This document shows, piece by piece, positions 1 to 7,481 of a DNA stretch of 64,000 nucleotides. The DNA comes from Paenibacillus sp. Root52 (GTDB taxonomy: Bacteria; Bacillota; Bacilli; Paenibacillales; Paenibacillaceae). The DNA lies in assembly GCF_001426865.1 (NCBI RefSeq), contig NZ_LMFO01000033.1, forward strand, positions 1-64,000, written 5' to 3'. The position numbers and the translations under genes were made by a program. The notes under the pieces were generated by a model. That model was not told where the DNA came from. It did no database searches and worked only from the letters and a program-made list of their open reading frames with translations. Numbering within the stretch: position 1 is the stretch's first letter; each line of letters starts with the position of its first letter.

Positions 1-21
1 CGACCACAACGGAAACTAAAA

Positions 22-54
22 AAACTGACGCCGGTAGAGTACCGACGCCAGTTT
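22..54. terminator. Hairpin terminator at the left edge
   Basis: A 15-bp stem (two G-U type pairs) with a 3-base loop GAG is seen. It is flanked on the left by an A-run and on the right by GTTT, so it could end transcription in either direction. It most likely closes a plus-strand gene lying left of the window, since no minus-strand gene is seen just to its right. Confidence 0.6.
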
Positions 55-651
55 GCAGCCTAGGGTCTTTTTATAGTGTCTATTAAATGGGGTCTTGACC
101 ATCGCTGATCGGCTCTTTTTTTAACATTATAGGAGCTGTAAGTTACCGAGCCTTTGCAAAATATCGGAGTTAGCACTCATTAAAAGCCCTACTGTCTGGG
201 GTTATTATAGGTTTAAACTGCGATTTAATCAGAACGTATAGACGAGCAGAAGAAGAAATCAGAATCAGATATCTCACAATGGATGAGTAGAACAAGTGAC
301 GATCAGAACTTATGAACTCTATACTGAAATGATGATGAGGTATCTAGTACTTAATGGTTATTGGATCACTGCTGGGTACCCAAAAGGACTGATTTTTGAT
401 TACATGGGCAAGATTTGTGCTACTAGATTTAGGGTTGTCACTGTTGTTTTTGCTGTCGAAATGGCTCAGTATACCGGGACAGAGGTTATTCTTTTGACAA
501 ATGATCGGACAGGATCAGAGCCTAAGACTCAGTTACATTAGACCTTTGCTATGATAAACTGTTGTCAATGTGTTCGTAATGCACGGGTGTGCAAGTAACA
601 GGTCTTTGACGATCTGGATGTTCTAAAACATAGAAAAGGGGTTATTCAATC
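55..651. other. Intergenic region without a supportable gene
   Basis: About 600 bases. A GTG-started 81-codon open frame (296-541) lies here, but it has no Shine-Dalgarno site and no recognisable family. A run of eight T at about 115-122 follows a weak bulged stem and may be a second terminator. The ribosome site GAAAAGGGG for the next gene lies near 632-640. Confidence 0.4.
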
Positions 652-1173
652 ATGAAACGTACAATGAAAGGGATGCTAGGGGGAACGGCTCTACTCATGT
701 CGCTGTCTCTCTTATCTGCATGCACTTCGAAGGAAGCTACAACAGGAGCCGTGGATACAAACGGGCTAGAGGATAAGATTGCGGGTCTAGAACAGCGGCT
801 TGCGGAGCAAGTTCAGAAGAGCGGGGGACAGGATAATAAGATTGCGGAGCTGGAGAAAAAGCTGAATGAGCTTAATACGACTGTTATTGCGGTAAAGGAT
901 GCTGGAGGGTCGGCTACAGGCGCACCTACTAATAATGGATCGGCCGGAAAGGGCGATGGAGTGCTAATCACCTTTGCTCAGTACGAGAAGCTTGAGGTGG
1001 GCATGACGGTGGAGGAAGTGATCGCAATCCTCGGCGGCGAAGGCGAAGCATTGAGTGAAGCCGAAAATATGGTCGTCTACAACTATAAAGGTACCGGAGA
1101 TACGGGAGCGAATGCGGTTATTGCTTTTCAAAGTGGCAAATTGCTGACAAAGGCTCAATCTGGGCTGCAATAA
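652..1173 (+). CDS. Lipoprotein with coiled coil and SmpA/BamE-like C-terminal domain
   Basis: Predicted 173-aa membrane-anchored lipoprotein. The N-terminus has Lys/Arg residues, a hydrophobic stretch and lipobox LLSAC, so Cys24 would be lipidated and the protein displayed outside the membrane. Residues about 40-80 have heptad-like Leu/Ile spacing with many Glu, Lys and Gln, which suggests a coiled coil. A Gly/Asn/Ser-rich linker follows. The last 65 residues (motifs FAQYEKLEVGMT, VIAILGGEG, VVYNYKG) resemble the small beta-rich SmpA/OmlA-like folds common in Firmicute lipoproteins (DUF3862-like). The start has a GAAAAGGGG ribosome site 12 bases upstream. No enzymatic residues are seen. The role is unknown; the fold assignment is by pattern only. 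Confidence 0.8.
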   Translation: MKRTMKGMLGGTALLMSLSLLSACTSKEATTGAVDTNGLEDKIAGLEQRLAEQVQKSGGQDNKIAELEKKLNELNTTVIAVKDAGGSATGAPTNNGSAGKGDGVLITFAQYEKLEVGMTVEEVIAILGGEGEALSEAENMVVYNYKGTGDTGANAVIAFQSGKLLTKAQSGLQ

Positions 1174-1231
1174 GACGGAGTGCATTGGGGCTTAGTACAA
1201 CCCCCTGTCAAGCAGATCGGAGAGCTGTGGA

Positions 1232-1948
1232 ATGAAACCAGAAGTGATTGCACTACGGTGCCCTAGCTGTAAGGATGTTTCTGAACCTCTGATTAGGGAG
1301 AATGCTCAGTTCAATATTGTAGGTTATGAGGATATCATGGAGTGGCTAGATGAAGATGGCGATGTCCCGGGACTGGATGAACAGATCTGGGCACGCTCAG
1401 ATAGCATACCGGTAAAGGGTCAGATGAGAACAGTAAAGGTACATCATCCCTTCTACATGGTACTGGGTAAACCATTTTGGGTGTTGTATACGCCTGCGCT
1501 TTCTAGCCTGAACGGTTGGGATTCACATCCCGAAGAGATTGACCAGTCTGCATTTATCCAATGCTACATTGATCAGGTGTTGGTTGAGGGTGAGTCAGAG
1601 GCCTGGATACAAATTCATGTTCATGAAGTGTTATTGCTAACAGAACTGCAGGGTACATTTCCACCGCGTGAGGTAAAGGAAAGTTACTTGGAGTCTTTCG
1701 AAATGTTTAATGATCCGTACATTGTTCAATATCAGGATTGGACATGGATCAGTGCAGGCTCCCAGGGAAACATCGGTGTTTGGGCTCTCATCAAGAGATA
1801 CCAGGAACAGTATCACATGCTGGTCTATGGCGATTGGGACATTCATTCGAACAACGCTTATGGCGGCAATGCTGTCGTTCCGGACGACCGAATTGAAGGA
1901 TGGATTCAGCAGGCAATGAAAAATCAACGATATGAACATTCGCTGTAG
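1232..1948 (+). CDS. Hypothetical protein with N-terminal CPSC motif
   Basis: A 238-aa soluble protein, with no signal peptide or membrane segment. The family is not recognised. A single CPSC pair at residues 10-13 could be half of a zinc site, but no second Cys pair is seen. The rest is rich in Trp, Tyr and acidic residues, with two His-containing patches (VKVHHPFYMVLG near 70 and IHVHEVLLL near 130). The start is supported by GGAGAGC about 10 bases upstream. It lies 58 bases after the lipoprotein gene on the same strand with no terminator between, so the two may be co-transcribed, and a strong terminator follows at 1994. It is annotated as a real gene because of the ribosome site, length and codon use. 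Confidence 0.75.
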   Translation: MKPEVIALRCPSCKDVSEPLIRENAQFNIVGYEDIMEWLDEDGDVPGLDEQIWARSDSIPVKGQMRTVKVHHPFYMVLGKPFWVLYTPALSSLNGWDSHPEEIDQSAFIQCYIDQVLVEGESEAWIQIHVHEVLLLTELQGTFPPREVKESYLESFEMFNDPYIVQYQDWTWISAGSQGNIGVWALIKRYQEQYHMLVYGDWDIHSNNAYGGNAVVPDDRIEGWIQQAMKNQRYEHSL

Positions 1949-1993
1949 AAGCTGTATATAGAAGTAATAATTATAGAGTAATGACTCCTAGAG

Positions 1994-2035
1994 CAACATC
2001 TATCCCTTCAGTTAAGGGGATGGGTGTTGTTTTTG
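1994..2035 (+). terminator. Rho-independent terminator
   Basis: Imperfect 15-16-bp stem (CAACATCTATCCCTT against AAGGGGATGGGTGTTG) with a 5-base loop, followed by TTTTTG. It ends the lipoprotein/hypothetical pair. Confidence 0.85.
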
Positions 2036-2237
2036 TTTCTGGATGTGGTGGGAGAGCATTCACCTTAGCTTGGCTGGTTCATTTTGGCTATGTATTTTCA
2101 ACCGATCTATGCGGGAATATTCTATAAGGGGTTTCTTTTACGTCCCAGGTGTGATAGAACAGAGAAGTGGCTATCCTATATGGATAAGCGGTTGTGAATC
2201 GGGAGCATAGCTGGTTACAGAAAGGATGCTTGAACGG

Positions 2238-2405
2238 ATGTACGTTGTATGCAAAGAACACGTGGACATTGCGATCGACAAGTTTGTCGATGAGTATGAG
2301 GACGCTCCAGATATCGTGGATTTGAAGGAGACGGAATTTGCCGACTGGGATCCGCCTGCGAAGTGCGCTGAGTGCGAACAGCATGCGGAATTTCTTGTCG
2401 TTTAG
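2238..2405 (+). CDS. CxxH/CxxC protein (YyzF/BA_5709-like)
   Basis: Small 55-aa protein. The translation begins MYVVCKEH, giving the CxxH motif, has an acidic middle, and ends with CAECEQHAEF, giving the CxxC motif. Together these form a probable one-zinc site. In Bacillus, proteins of this CxxH/CxxC family (yyzF) lie immediately before rlmH, and here rlmH is the next gene on the same strand. An in-frame ATG at 2226 would add four residues. The ATG at 2238 is preferred because AAAGGA sits at a proper distance upstream and because the family starts just before the CxxH. The function is unknown. It lies below the size limit of many gene callers. Confidence 0.85.
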   Translation: MYVVCKEHVDIAIDKFVDEYEDAPDIVDLKETEFADWDPPAKCAECEQHAEFLVV

Positions 2406-2506
2406 CGTACTGTAGGAATTGAAGGCGGCAGAAGGCGTCACATAGGTGGCGCTTTATGCTGGAACTCACTTTCCATCCGGTATGAACATCACAGTAAGGA
2501 GCGAAG

Positions 2507-2537
2507 AGAGCGTGTTGAGCGCTCTTTTTGCTTTTTT
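2507..2537 (+). terminator. Rho-independent terminator
   Basis: Stem AGAGCG/CGCTCT with a 7-base loop followed by TTTTGCTTTTTT. It closes the CxxH/CxxC gene and separates it from rlmH. Confidence 0.8.
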
Positions 2538-2826
2538 GGTAGGAGAAGATGGGGCGTTGGAGTGATGGGGTGTAGATAAGGAAACCTGATTACACTAAAT
2601 GCGTGTCCTGCCTGGCATGCGCCTTAACGAGTTAGTCGGTGGAAGGTGGCAAGCGCCTTGCGAATCAACAATGAGTTGAGGTAAGTAGTGGGGTGCTCAG
2701 CTGTGTAGTGGAAGCCTACTTGGGGTAGGAGTTGTGTCGGGTGAGTAATAGCTTTGTGTACTGTAGTATGGTGGTAACTTTGCATTAGTATTGTAGTAGC
2801 TGTGCAGTAGAGTAGCTGTGAAGCTC
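2538..2826. other. Non-coding spacer
   Basis: About 290 bases, rich in GTAG/TAGT words (for example gtagtatggtggtaac and gtagtagctgtgcagtag), giving it a low-complexity look. No frame of credible length and no ribosome site are seen. It runs into the TAACGAA repeat. Confidence 0.5.
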
Positions 2827-3019
2827 TAACGAACCTGATACCTCCTATATGATGCTATTGCTTCCTGGTTGAAATCTAACGAATCGTAGGCACACTATTT
2901 TACTGAAATGACTTTAGATGTGGTTGGAAACGCTTGTTTCTACTGCGATAGCGTGTGTGAGATTCGTTAGATTTTAAAAGAAGCTAAATTGGGCTGAATA
3001 AGGTGTGTGGGGTTCGTTA
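2827..3019. repeat. TAACGAA paired-motif inverted repeat
   Basis: Two direct copies of TAACGAA lie at 2827-2833 and 2877-2883, exactly 50 bases apart. Two inverted copies (TTCGTTA) lie at 2963-2969 and 3013-3019, again exactly 50 bases apart. The inner pair extends to a longer inverted match (AATCTAACGAAT against ATTCGTTAGATT). The result is a symmetric element of about 193 bases between the CxxH/CxxC gene and rlmH. No coding frame fits. It may be a dispersed intergenic element or a structured RNA. A lone TTCGTTA within GGTTCGTTAAACC is found again at 8605-8617. Confidence 0.65.
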
Positions 3020-3131
3020 AATTATGCGGATGCGAAGATGTAGCGTGTAGCTGAAACCGTGGATTGAACGATGCGCTGATGCATCTTACTTATAGATTCT
3101 TTTGCAGCAAATTTAGGAGGAATGGATATTC

Positions 3132-3611
3132 ATGTTGATTCAAATTATTGGCGTAGGCAAATTGAAGGAAAAATATTTAACGCTCGGCATTCAGGAATAT
3201 GCCAAGCGGCTCGCCCCGTACATCAAGTTTCAGATGATCGAGGTCGCAGATGAGAAAGCGCCCGATACCCTAAGCGAAGCTGAGGTACGGGCGGTGAAGG
3301 AGCGCGAGGGTGAACGCATCCTCGCGAATGTGAAGAGCGAGGCGCACGTAGTCGCGCTCGCATTGGATGGCCAGCTCTGGAGTTCCGAGGAGCTGGCTAT
3401 GGAGATCGACAAGCTCGGCACGTATGGGACGAGCCATGTCGTGTTTGTCATCGGAGGTAGCCATGGGCTCTCCGATGAGGTGTTGCGCCGCGCGAAGCAG
3501 CGCTTGAGCTTCGGGCGCATGACCCTGCCGCATCAGCTTATGCGGCTGGTGTTGGTGGAGCAGATTTATCGTGCAGTGAAGATAAATCGGAATGAACCGT
3601 ACCATAAGTAG
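3132..3611 (+). CDS. rlmH: 23S rRNA (pseudouridine1915-N3)-methyltransferase RlmH
   Basis: 159 aa, the full length of the RlmH (SPOUT) family. The enzyme transfers methyl from S-adenosylmethionine to N3 of pseudouridine 1915 in helix 69 of 23S rRNA, acting on the assembled 70S ribosome as a homodimer. Diagnostic stretches are the N-terminal MLIQIIGVGKLKEKY, the SAM-binding knot VFVIGGSHGLSDEV, and the C-terminal tail MTLPHQLMRLVLVEQIYRA followed by NEPYHK. The ribosome site AGGAGG lies 10-15 bases upstream. It sits next to the CxxH/CxxC gene as in Bacillus and ends before a strong terminator at 3693. Confidence 0.97.
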   Translation: MLIQIIGVGKLKEKYLTLGIQEYAKRLAPYIKFQMIEVADEKAPDTLSEAEVRAVKEREGERILANVKSEAHVVALALDGQLWSSEELAMEIDKLGTYGTSHVVFVIGGSHGLSDEVLRRAKQRLSFGRMTLPHQLMRLVLVEQIYRAVKINRNEPYHK

Positions 3612-3692
3612 AGCCAAATAGTAAGGGTGTATTTCGCCCGGTTCGGGTTTGGGATCATTCTTAAGCATAGCGCTTCGCTCCACCCTATAGAC

Positions 3693-3720
3693 CCACTACC
3701 GTATGAGGTGGTGGTTTTTT
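3693..3720 (+). terminator. Rho-independent terminator of rlmH
   Basis: Stem CCACTACC/GGTGGTGG, loop GTATGA, followed directly by TTTTTT. Confidence 0.85.
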
Positions 3721-3800
3721 GCTGTTTATAACCATTTTGCTATTGTTAAAAGCTATGACCAGTCATGCATTTTTCATATAACTAGCATTCCATTTGATCA

Positions 3801-3809
3801 TGCTATACT
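3801..3809 (+). promoter_or_regulatory. Extended -10 promoter of the MetE-like gene
   Basis: TGCTATACT gives an extended -10 (TGn-TATACT) with no good -35. The expected start of transcription is near 3816, only about 30 bases before the start codon. This leaves no room for the S-box riboswitch that controls many related genes in Bacillus. Confidence 0.5.
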
Positions 3810-3846
3810 CATTAGACTAAAAAGTTAGTTAGAAGGAGATTTTTTT

Positions 3847-4932
3847 ATGATACCATTTCGAAATGATCATGTAGGTAGCTTTCTACGTCCTGCAAATTTA
3901 AGTCAGGCACGTGAACAATATAAATCAGGCAATATCACATATGAAGAATTAAGAGCTGTGGAAGATAAAGAGATTATTCGAATTATTGAAAAGCAAAAGG
4001 AAAATGGTGTATTCGCAGTTACGGATGGTGAATTCCGCAGAAGCTGGTGGCACTTTGATTTTCTAGGTGGCTTGGATGGCGTAGAACTATATGAGGAGAT
4101 TGATGGGCCTCAGTTCCATAACATGCAGACTCGCAAAGGCGGGATTCGTGTTATTGGTAAGGTCGATTTCTCAAGCCATCCCTTTGTTGAGGATTTTAAG
4201 TTTTTGAAAAAGCATGCAGGTGACGCAGTAGCAAAACAGACCATTCCAAGTCCTAACATGCTCCTATACCGATTGGAGAATGGCGCCAATATCTATACTG
4301 ACCGAGAGCAATTCCTTCAGGATACGATTGCCGCGTATCAAAAAGCTATTCAAACCTTCTATGATGCGGGATGCCGATACCTGCAATTAGATGATACTGC
4401 TTGGGCAGATCTATTCTCAGAAGCTGGTCACGATAAGCTACGTGCTAAAGGCCTCGAACCGGCCGAAGAGTTGAAAACGATGCAGCGCATGATTAACGAA
4501 ACGTTGGCTCATAAACCGGCAGATTTAGTGGTGACGATGCATATTTGTCGGGGTAACTATAAATCCAACTACTTCTCAACGGGTGGTTACGAGTACGCTT
4601 CTGAGGTTATCTTTGGCGGCTTAAACGTAGATGGATTATTTTTAGAATTTGATGATGAGCGTTCAGGTAGTTTCGAGCCATTAAAATATGTAAATCGTAA
4701 AGATTTGAAAATTGTGCTTGGTTTACTCACATCCAAGTCAGGTGAGCTAGAGGATAAAGAGCAAATTAAAGCTCGGATTGCAGAAGCAGCAACCTATGTC
4801 CCACTTGAGCAACTTTGTTTGAGCCCACAATGTGGTTTCTCATCTACAGAAGAAGGCAATATCCTAACGGAAGAACAACAATGGCGTAAACTTCGTTATG
4901 TCAAAGAGATTGCAGAAGAAGTTTGGAATTAA
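3847..4932 (+). CDS. Cobalamin-independent methionine synthase-like protein (YxjG/YxjH family)
   Basis: 361 aa. It corresponds to the zinc-containing C-terminal half of MetE and lacks the N-terminal half. This family is thought to transfer a methyl group to a thiol, probably homocysteine, without B12, although the methyl donor of the stand-alone form is not settled. The N-terminus RNDHVGSFLRP and FAVTDGEFRRSWWHFDFL, and RYLQLDDTAWADL, are typical. Probable zinc ligands are the His and Cys of TMHICRGNYKSNYF, a Glu in FLEFDDERSG, and Cys of SPQCGFSS near the C-terminus. The ribosome site AGAAGGAGA precedes the start. It stands alone. No SAM riboswitch fits upstream, so control differs from Bacillus yxjG. 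Confidence 0.9.
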   Translation: MIPFRNDHVGSFLRPANLSQAREQYKSGNITYEELRAVEDKEIIRIIEKQKENGVFAVTDGEFRRSWWHFDFLGGLDGVELYEEIDGPQFHNMQTRKGGIRVIGKVDFSSHPFVEDFKFLKKHAGDAVAKQTIPSPNMLLYRLENGANIYTDREQFLQDTIAAYQKAIQTFYDAGCRYLQLDDTAWADLFSEAGHDKLRAKGLEPAEELKTMQRMINETLAHKPADLVVTMHICRGNYKSNYFSTGGYEYASEVIFGGLNVDGLFLEFDDERSGSFEPLKYVNRKDLKIVLGLLTSKSGELEDKEQIKARIAEAATYVPLEQLCLSPQCGFSSTEEGNILTEEQQWRKLRYVKEIAEEVWN

Positions 4933-4990
4933 TAGATATATATAAATTTAACTAAACATTTACACAAAACGGAGAGGGCAGAAAAAACCT

Positions 4991-5107
4991 GAAGAAGCGA
5001 AGCGCTCGCCTTTATACCCGGATTTTACCTTATAAAAAAGGAATTACAAAAATCTGGGGATAACAGCGATCGGAAGGTTATTCTGTCATTGGAGTGGCTA
5101 GTGTAAA
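4991..5107 (+). repeat. Hairpin-forming dispersed repeat, copy A
   Basis: This stretch of about 117 bases shares ordered words with 43808-43928: cgcctttat, cccggatttt, aaaaatctgggg, taacagcgatcg, gagtggcta, gtgtaaa. The left and right arms pair to make a long imperfect hairpin (tcgcctttatacccggatttt against aaaaatctggggataacagcga). It ends about 40 bases before the start codon of the aldehyde dehydrogenase gene, the same relative position copy B has before araA. I know such elements as numerous in Paenibacillus intergenic regions, but copy number was not checked. Confidence 0.75.
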
Positions 5108-5146
5108 TATTTTTTCGTTCCATTTATATAACGGAGGGGATGTAAA

Positions 5147-6637
5147 ATGACGATACAAGCAGACCAAGAGACAGTTATCGTTGAAGCGTTCATTAATGGT
5201 CAAAATGTAAAATCCCTTTCACAGTTAGCAAAAGAGAACCCGACGAACCCAACTGAGATCGTAGGTTATTTCCCTGTCACTACGAAAGAACAAGCGGTTG
5301 AAGCGATTGAAGCGGCAGCAGGAGCTTTTAAAACATGGAAGCAGACCTCTATTGATGAGCGCATTATCATGATGCGCAAGGCGATCGAGAAGATTAGAGT
5401 AGCTGAGAATGAAATTGTTCATTTGCTGTCTAGAGAGCATGGCAAGCCTCTGTATGATGCACACGGTGAAATTTATGTTGCATTAATGTGGATGGAGTTT
5501 GCTTGTAATGAAGCTAAATCGGCTCTACAAGAAGAGATTCAAGAGCATGACCAGGGTAAAACGATTCTTTCCTATGATCCAATGGGTGTGGTGGCAGCGA
5601 TTAGTCCATGGAACTACCCTATTGCTCTATCTACGATTAAGATCGCTCCTGCCTTGCTTGCGGGCAACACGATTGTGCTCAAACCAAGTCCATTTGCACC
5701 ACTGGCCGCAGCGAAGGTGGCAGAGATTATCGCGAGTGAGTTCCCGGCTGGTGTAATCAATGTCGTTTATGGGGATGCGGATGTGGGCGTTGAGATGACT
5801 AGTCATCCTCTTGTGTCTAAAATCACGTTTACAGGTGGAACCGCAACAGCGAAGCATATTATCAAAGCTGCTGCGGAAACGATCAAGGATATGACGCTGG
5901 AGCTTGGTGGTAATGATGCGGCTATCTTCTTGGAAAGCTTTGATGTTCATGATGAGAGAGCAATGCGCCGGATTGTTATATCAAATTTCTTGACAGCAGG
6001 CCAGATCTGTATGATCGCCAAACGTGTATATGTACACCGTTCTATCTATGATGAATTTGTGGAAAAATATATAGAGGCGGCAAATCGCTGGATTCGAATT
6101 GGCGATCCATTCGATTCTAATACGACGGTAGGGCCAGTTAATAACCTGAAGCAGAGAGATTATGTGCAAGGTTTGGTTGAAGATGCGCAAAAGCGAGGGG
6201 CTAAGGTCATCCCTCTCGGTCAAATTCTTGATCAGAAGCTGTTTGAACAAGGCTACTATCTGCAACCTACGCTTGTTTTAGATTGTGATGTTCATGATCC
6301 GATTGTCGTGGAGGAACAGTTTGGTCCTACGGTTCCGATTCTGCCATTTGACGATGAAGAGCAGGTTATTCATCTACACAATGAAAGCATATATGGATTG
6401 ACGAGTTCTGTGTGGGGAAAAGAAGAAGATGCTGTCTCCGTTGCTCGTCAACTTGAAGCTGGGACAACAATGATCAATACAGCTGCTGTGCAGGGGCTCG
6501 ATGTCCGGTTCCCTTTCGGCGGCTTCAAGCAATCCGGTATTGGCCGTGAATACGGCGTGGAAGGCATCCGCACGTATACAGAAAAGCATGTCATCAACGT
6601 TCCGAAGACACTGGATCTTCCTTATATACCTGAATAA
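5147..6637 (+). CDS. NAD(P)-dependent aldehyde dehydrogenase family protein
   Basis: 496 aa, usual for the ALDH superfamily. It oxidises an aldehyde to the acid through a thiohemiacetal on the catalytic Cys. Key residues seen: the Asn of ISPWNYP, the coenzyme-loop ITFTGGTATAK, the general base Glu252 in LELGGNDA, the nucleophile Cys288 in GQICMIAKR, the EEQFGP motif, and the C-terminal PFGGFKQSGIGREYG. The Cys context is closer to succinate-semialdehyde or broad-range dehydrogenases than to betaine-aldehyde enzymes, but the substrate cannot be read from sequence. The ribosome site CGGAGGGGA lies before the ATG. The gene is flanked upstream by the hairpin repeat and downstream by a two-way terminator, so it is probably transcribed alone. 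Confidence 0.92.
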   Translation: MTIQADQETVIVEAFINGQNVKSLSQLAKENPTNPTEIVGYFPVTTKEQAVEAIEAAAGAFKTWKQTSIDERIIMMRKAIEKIRVAENEIVHLLSREHGKPLYDAHGEIYVALMWMEFACNEAKSALQEEIQEHDQGKTILSYDPMGVVAAISPWNYPIALSTIKIAPALLAGNTIVLKPSPFAPLAAAKVAEIIASEFPAGVINVVYGDADVGVEMTSHPLVSKITFTGGTATAKHIIKAAAETIKDMTLELGGNDAAIFLESFDVHDERAMRRIVISNFLTAGQICMIAKRVYVHRSIYDEFVEKYIEAANRWIRIGDPFDSNTTVGPVNNLKQRDYVQGLVEDAQKRGAKVIPLGQILDQKLFEQGYYLQPTLVLDCDVHDPIVVEEQFGPTVPILPFDDEEQVIHLHNESIYGLTSSVWGKEEDAVSVARQLEAGTTMINTAAVQGLDVRFPFGGFKQSGIGREYGVEGIRTYTEKHVINVPKTLDLPYIPE

Positions 6638-6642
6638 TAAAG

Positions 6643-6670
6643 AAGCCACTCCATTTTTTTGGAGTGGCTT
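6643..6670. terminator. Bidirectional terminator
   Basis: Perfect stem AAGCCACTCC/GGAGTGGCTT, A/T-rich loop. It lies between the convergent aldehyde dehydrogenase (plus) and HEAT-repeat (minus) genes. On the minus strand it is followed by ctttatta. Confidence 0.8.
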
Positions 6671-6700
6671 TGTACTTAGCTATAGTACGATGAACGGTGG

Positions 6701-7153
6701 CTATTTTCGACCTAGTGTCTCCCAAATTCCATGGAGCCAAGAGTCGAACTCAGCATCTTTGTTGCCTTCGTAGGTATCATAGATATCCAGACGTGTCTTT
6801 TGCAGTTTTTCTTTAAATTGTTCAAATGTGTGACCTTCAGGAAGGCTTTTTTTAATCCGTAGCAAAATTTTGTTAAGACCTTTAAACAAATCGCCTTTGT
6901 TTTTGGTAGGCATTTGTACATCTTCATCCAACTGCTTAAGCTTGCGATATGCGGCTTCGCGCACTTGAAACACTTGATCATTTTTCAAAACATTTTGCAG
7001 CAATTTAATGGTAGGGTCTGTATCCCAGTTTCCCAATTCGTTCACTGCATTCAGTCTGTCTCTCCAACTTGAAGACCGATTAGCCGCTCGTTTGAGCTCT
7101 TCAAAGTTTTCCGGTAATTCGTTAACTGCTCCAATATCATGGTTATTCGTCAA
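6701..7153 (-). CDS. HEAT-repeat protein
   Basis: 150 aa, soluble. The middle part (WRDRLNAVNELGNWDTDPTI, then VLKNDQVFQVREAAYRKLK) has the helix-turn-helix spacing and conserved Asp/Arg/Ala of HEAT or PBS-lyase HEAT-like repeats, which act as protein-interaction scaffolds. The C-terminal half is helical and charged, ending SWLHGIWETLG. The start is TTG at 7153, chosen because AAGGAGA sits 8 bases upstream and the TTG overlaps the stop (TTGA) of an upstream reading frame. No catalytic residues are seen and the partner is unknown. Confidence 0.8.
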   Translation of the reverse strand: MTNNHDIGAVNELPENFEELKRAANRSSSWRDRLNAVNELGNWDTDPTIKLLQNVLKNDQVFQVREAAYRKLKQLDEDVQMPTKNKGDLFKGLNKILLRIKKSLPEGHTFEQFKEKLQKTRLDIYDTYEGNKDAEFDSWLHGIWETLGRK

Positions 7154-7287
7154 AGTTCAATCTCCTTAATCATTGCCATCTCGGCAGAATGATGAATGTT
7201 AATCAGGCGAATCAATTTCATAATACCTATAGCTGCTTCAATCAAGGCTTGATATGGATCAAAACGATTCCATTTGTCTATATCTAG
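7150..7287 (-). pseudogene. 5'-truncated reading frame coupled to the HEAT gene
   Basis: On the minus strand an open frame encodes about 45 residues, starting near DKWNRFDPYQALIEA, containing IGIMKLIRLIN, and ending IKEIEL. Its TGA stop overlaps the TTG start of the HEAT-repeat gene (TTGA), a typical translational-coupling arrangement. No start codon with a ribosome site is present, and an in-frame TAA lies at 7288-7290. I read it as the C-terminal remnant of a gene formerly upstream in the same operon. The family is not recognised. Confidence 0.4.
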
Positions 7288-7481
7288 TTACAATAATTCA
7301 TTTTAGTGAGTTATGAGATTGATTCAGGTGAACACCATTATAGCATGAACCTGGCTAAACTACTTCATTATAGCCGATTGGTTAGTCTAAAAATTGCGTT
7401 CGCTAATTTATGTTGTTGCAAGGGTAACAGGATGAAGGCCGTTTGTTTCTGTATGTAATCACTCATTACGATGTATCAACC
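7288..7481. other. Intergenic spacer
   Basis: AT-rich spacer between two minus-strand transcription units. No hairpin with a T-run and no credible reading frame are seen. Confidence 0.4.

Noticed and set aside
296..541. 81-codon GTG-started frame near the left edge
   Set aside because: No ribosome site, no recognisable motif and an odd composition; probably chance.
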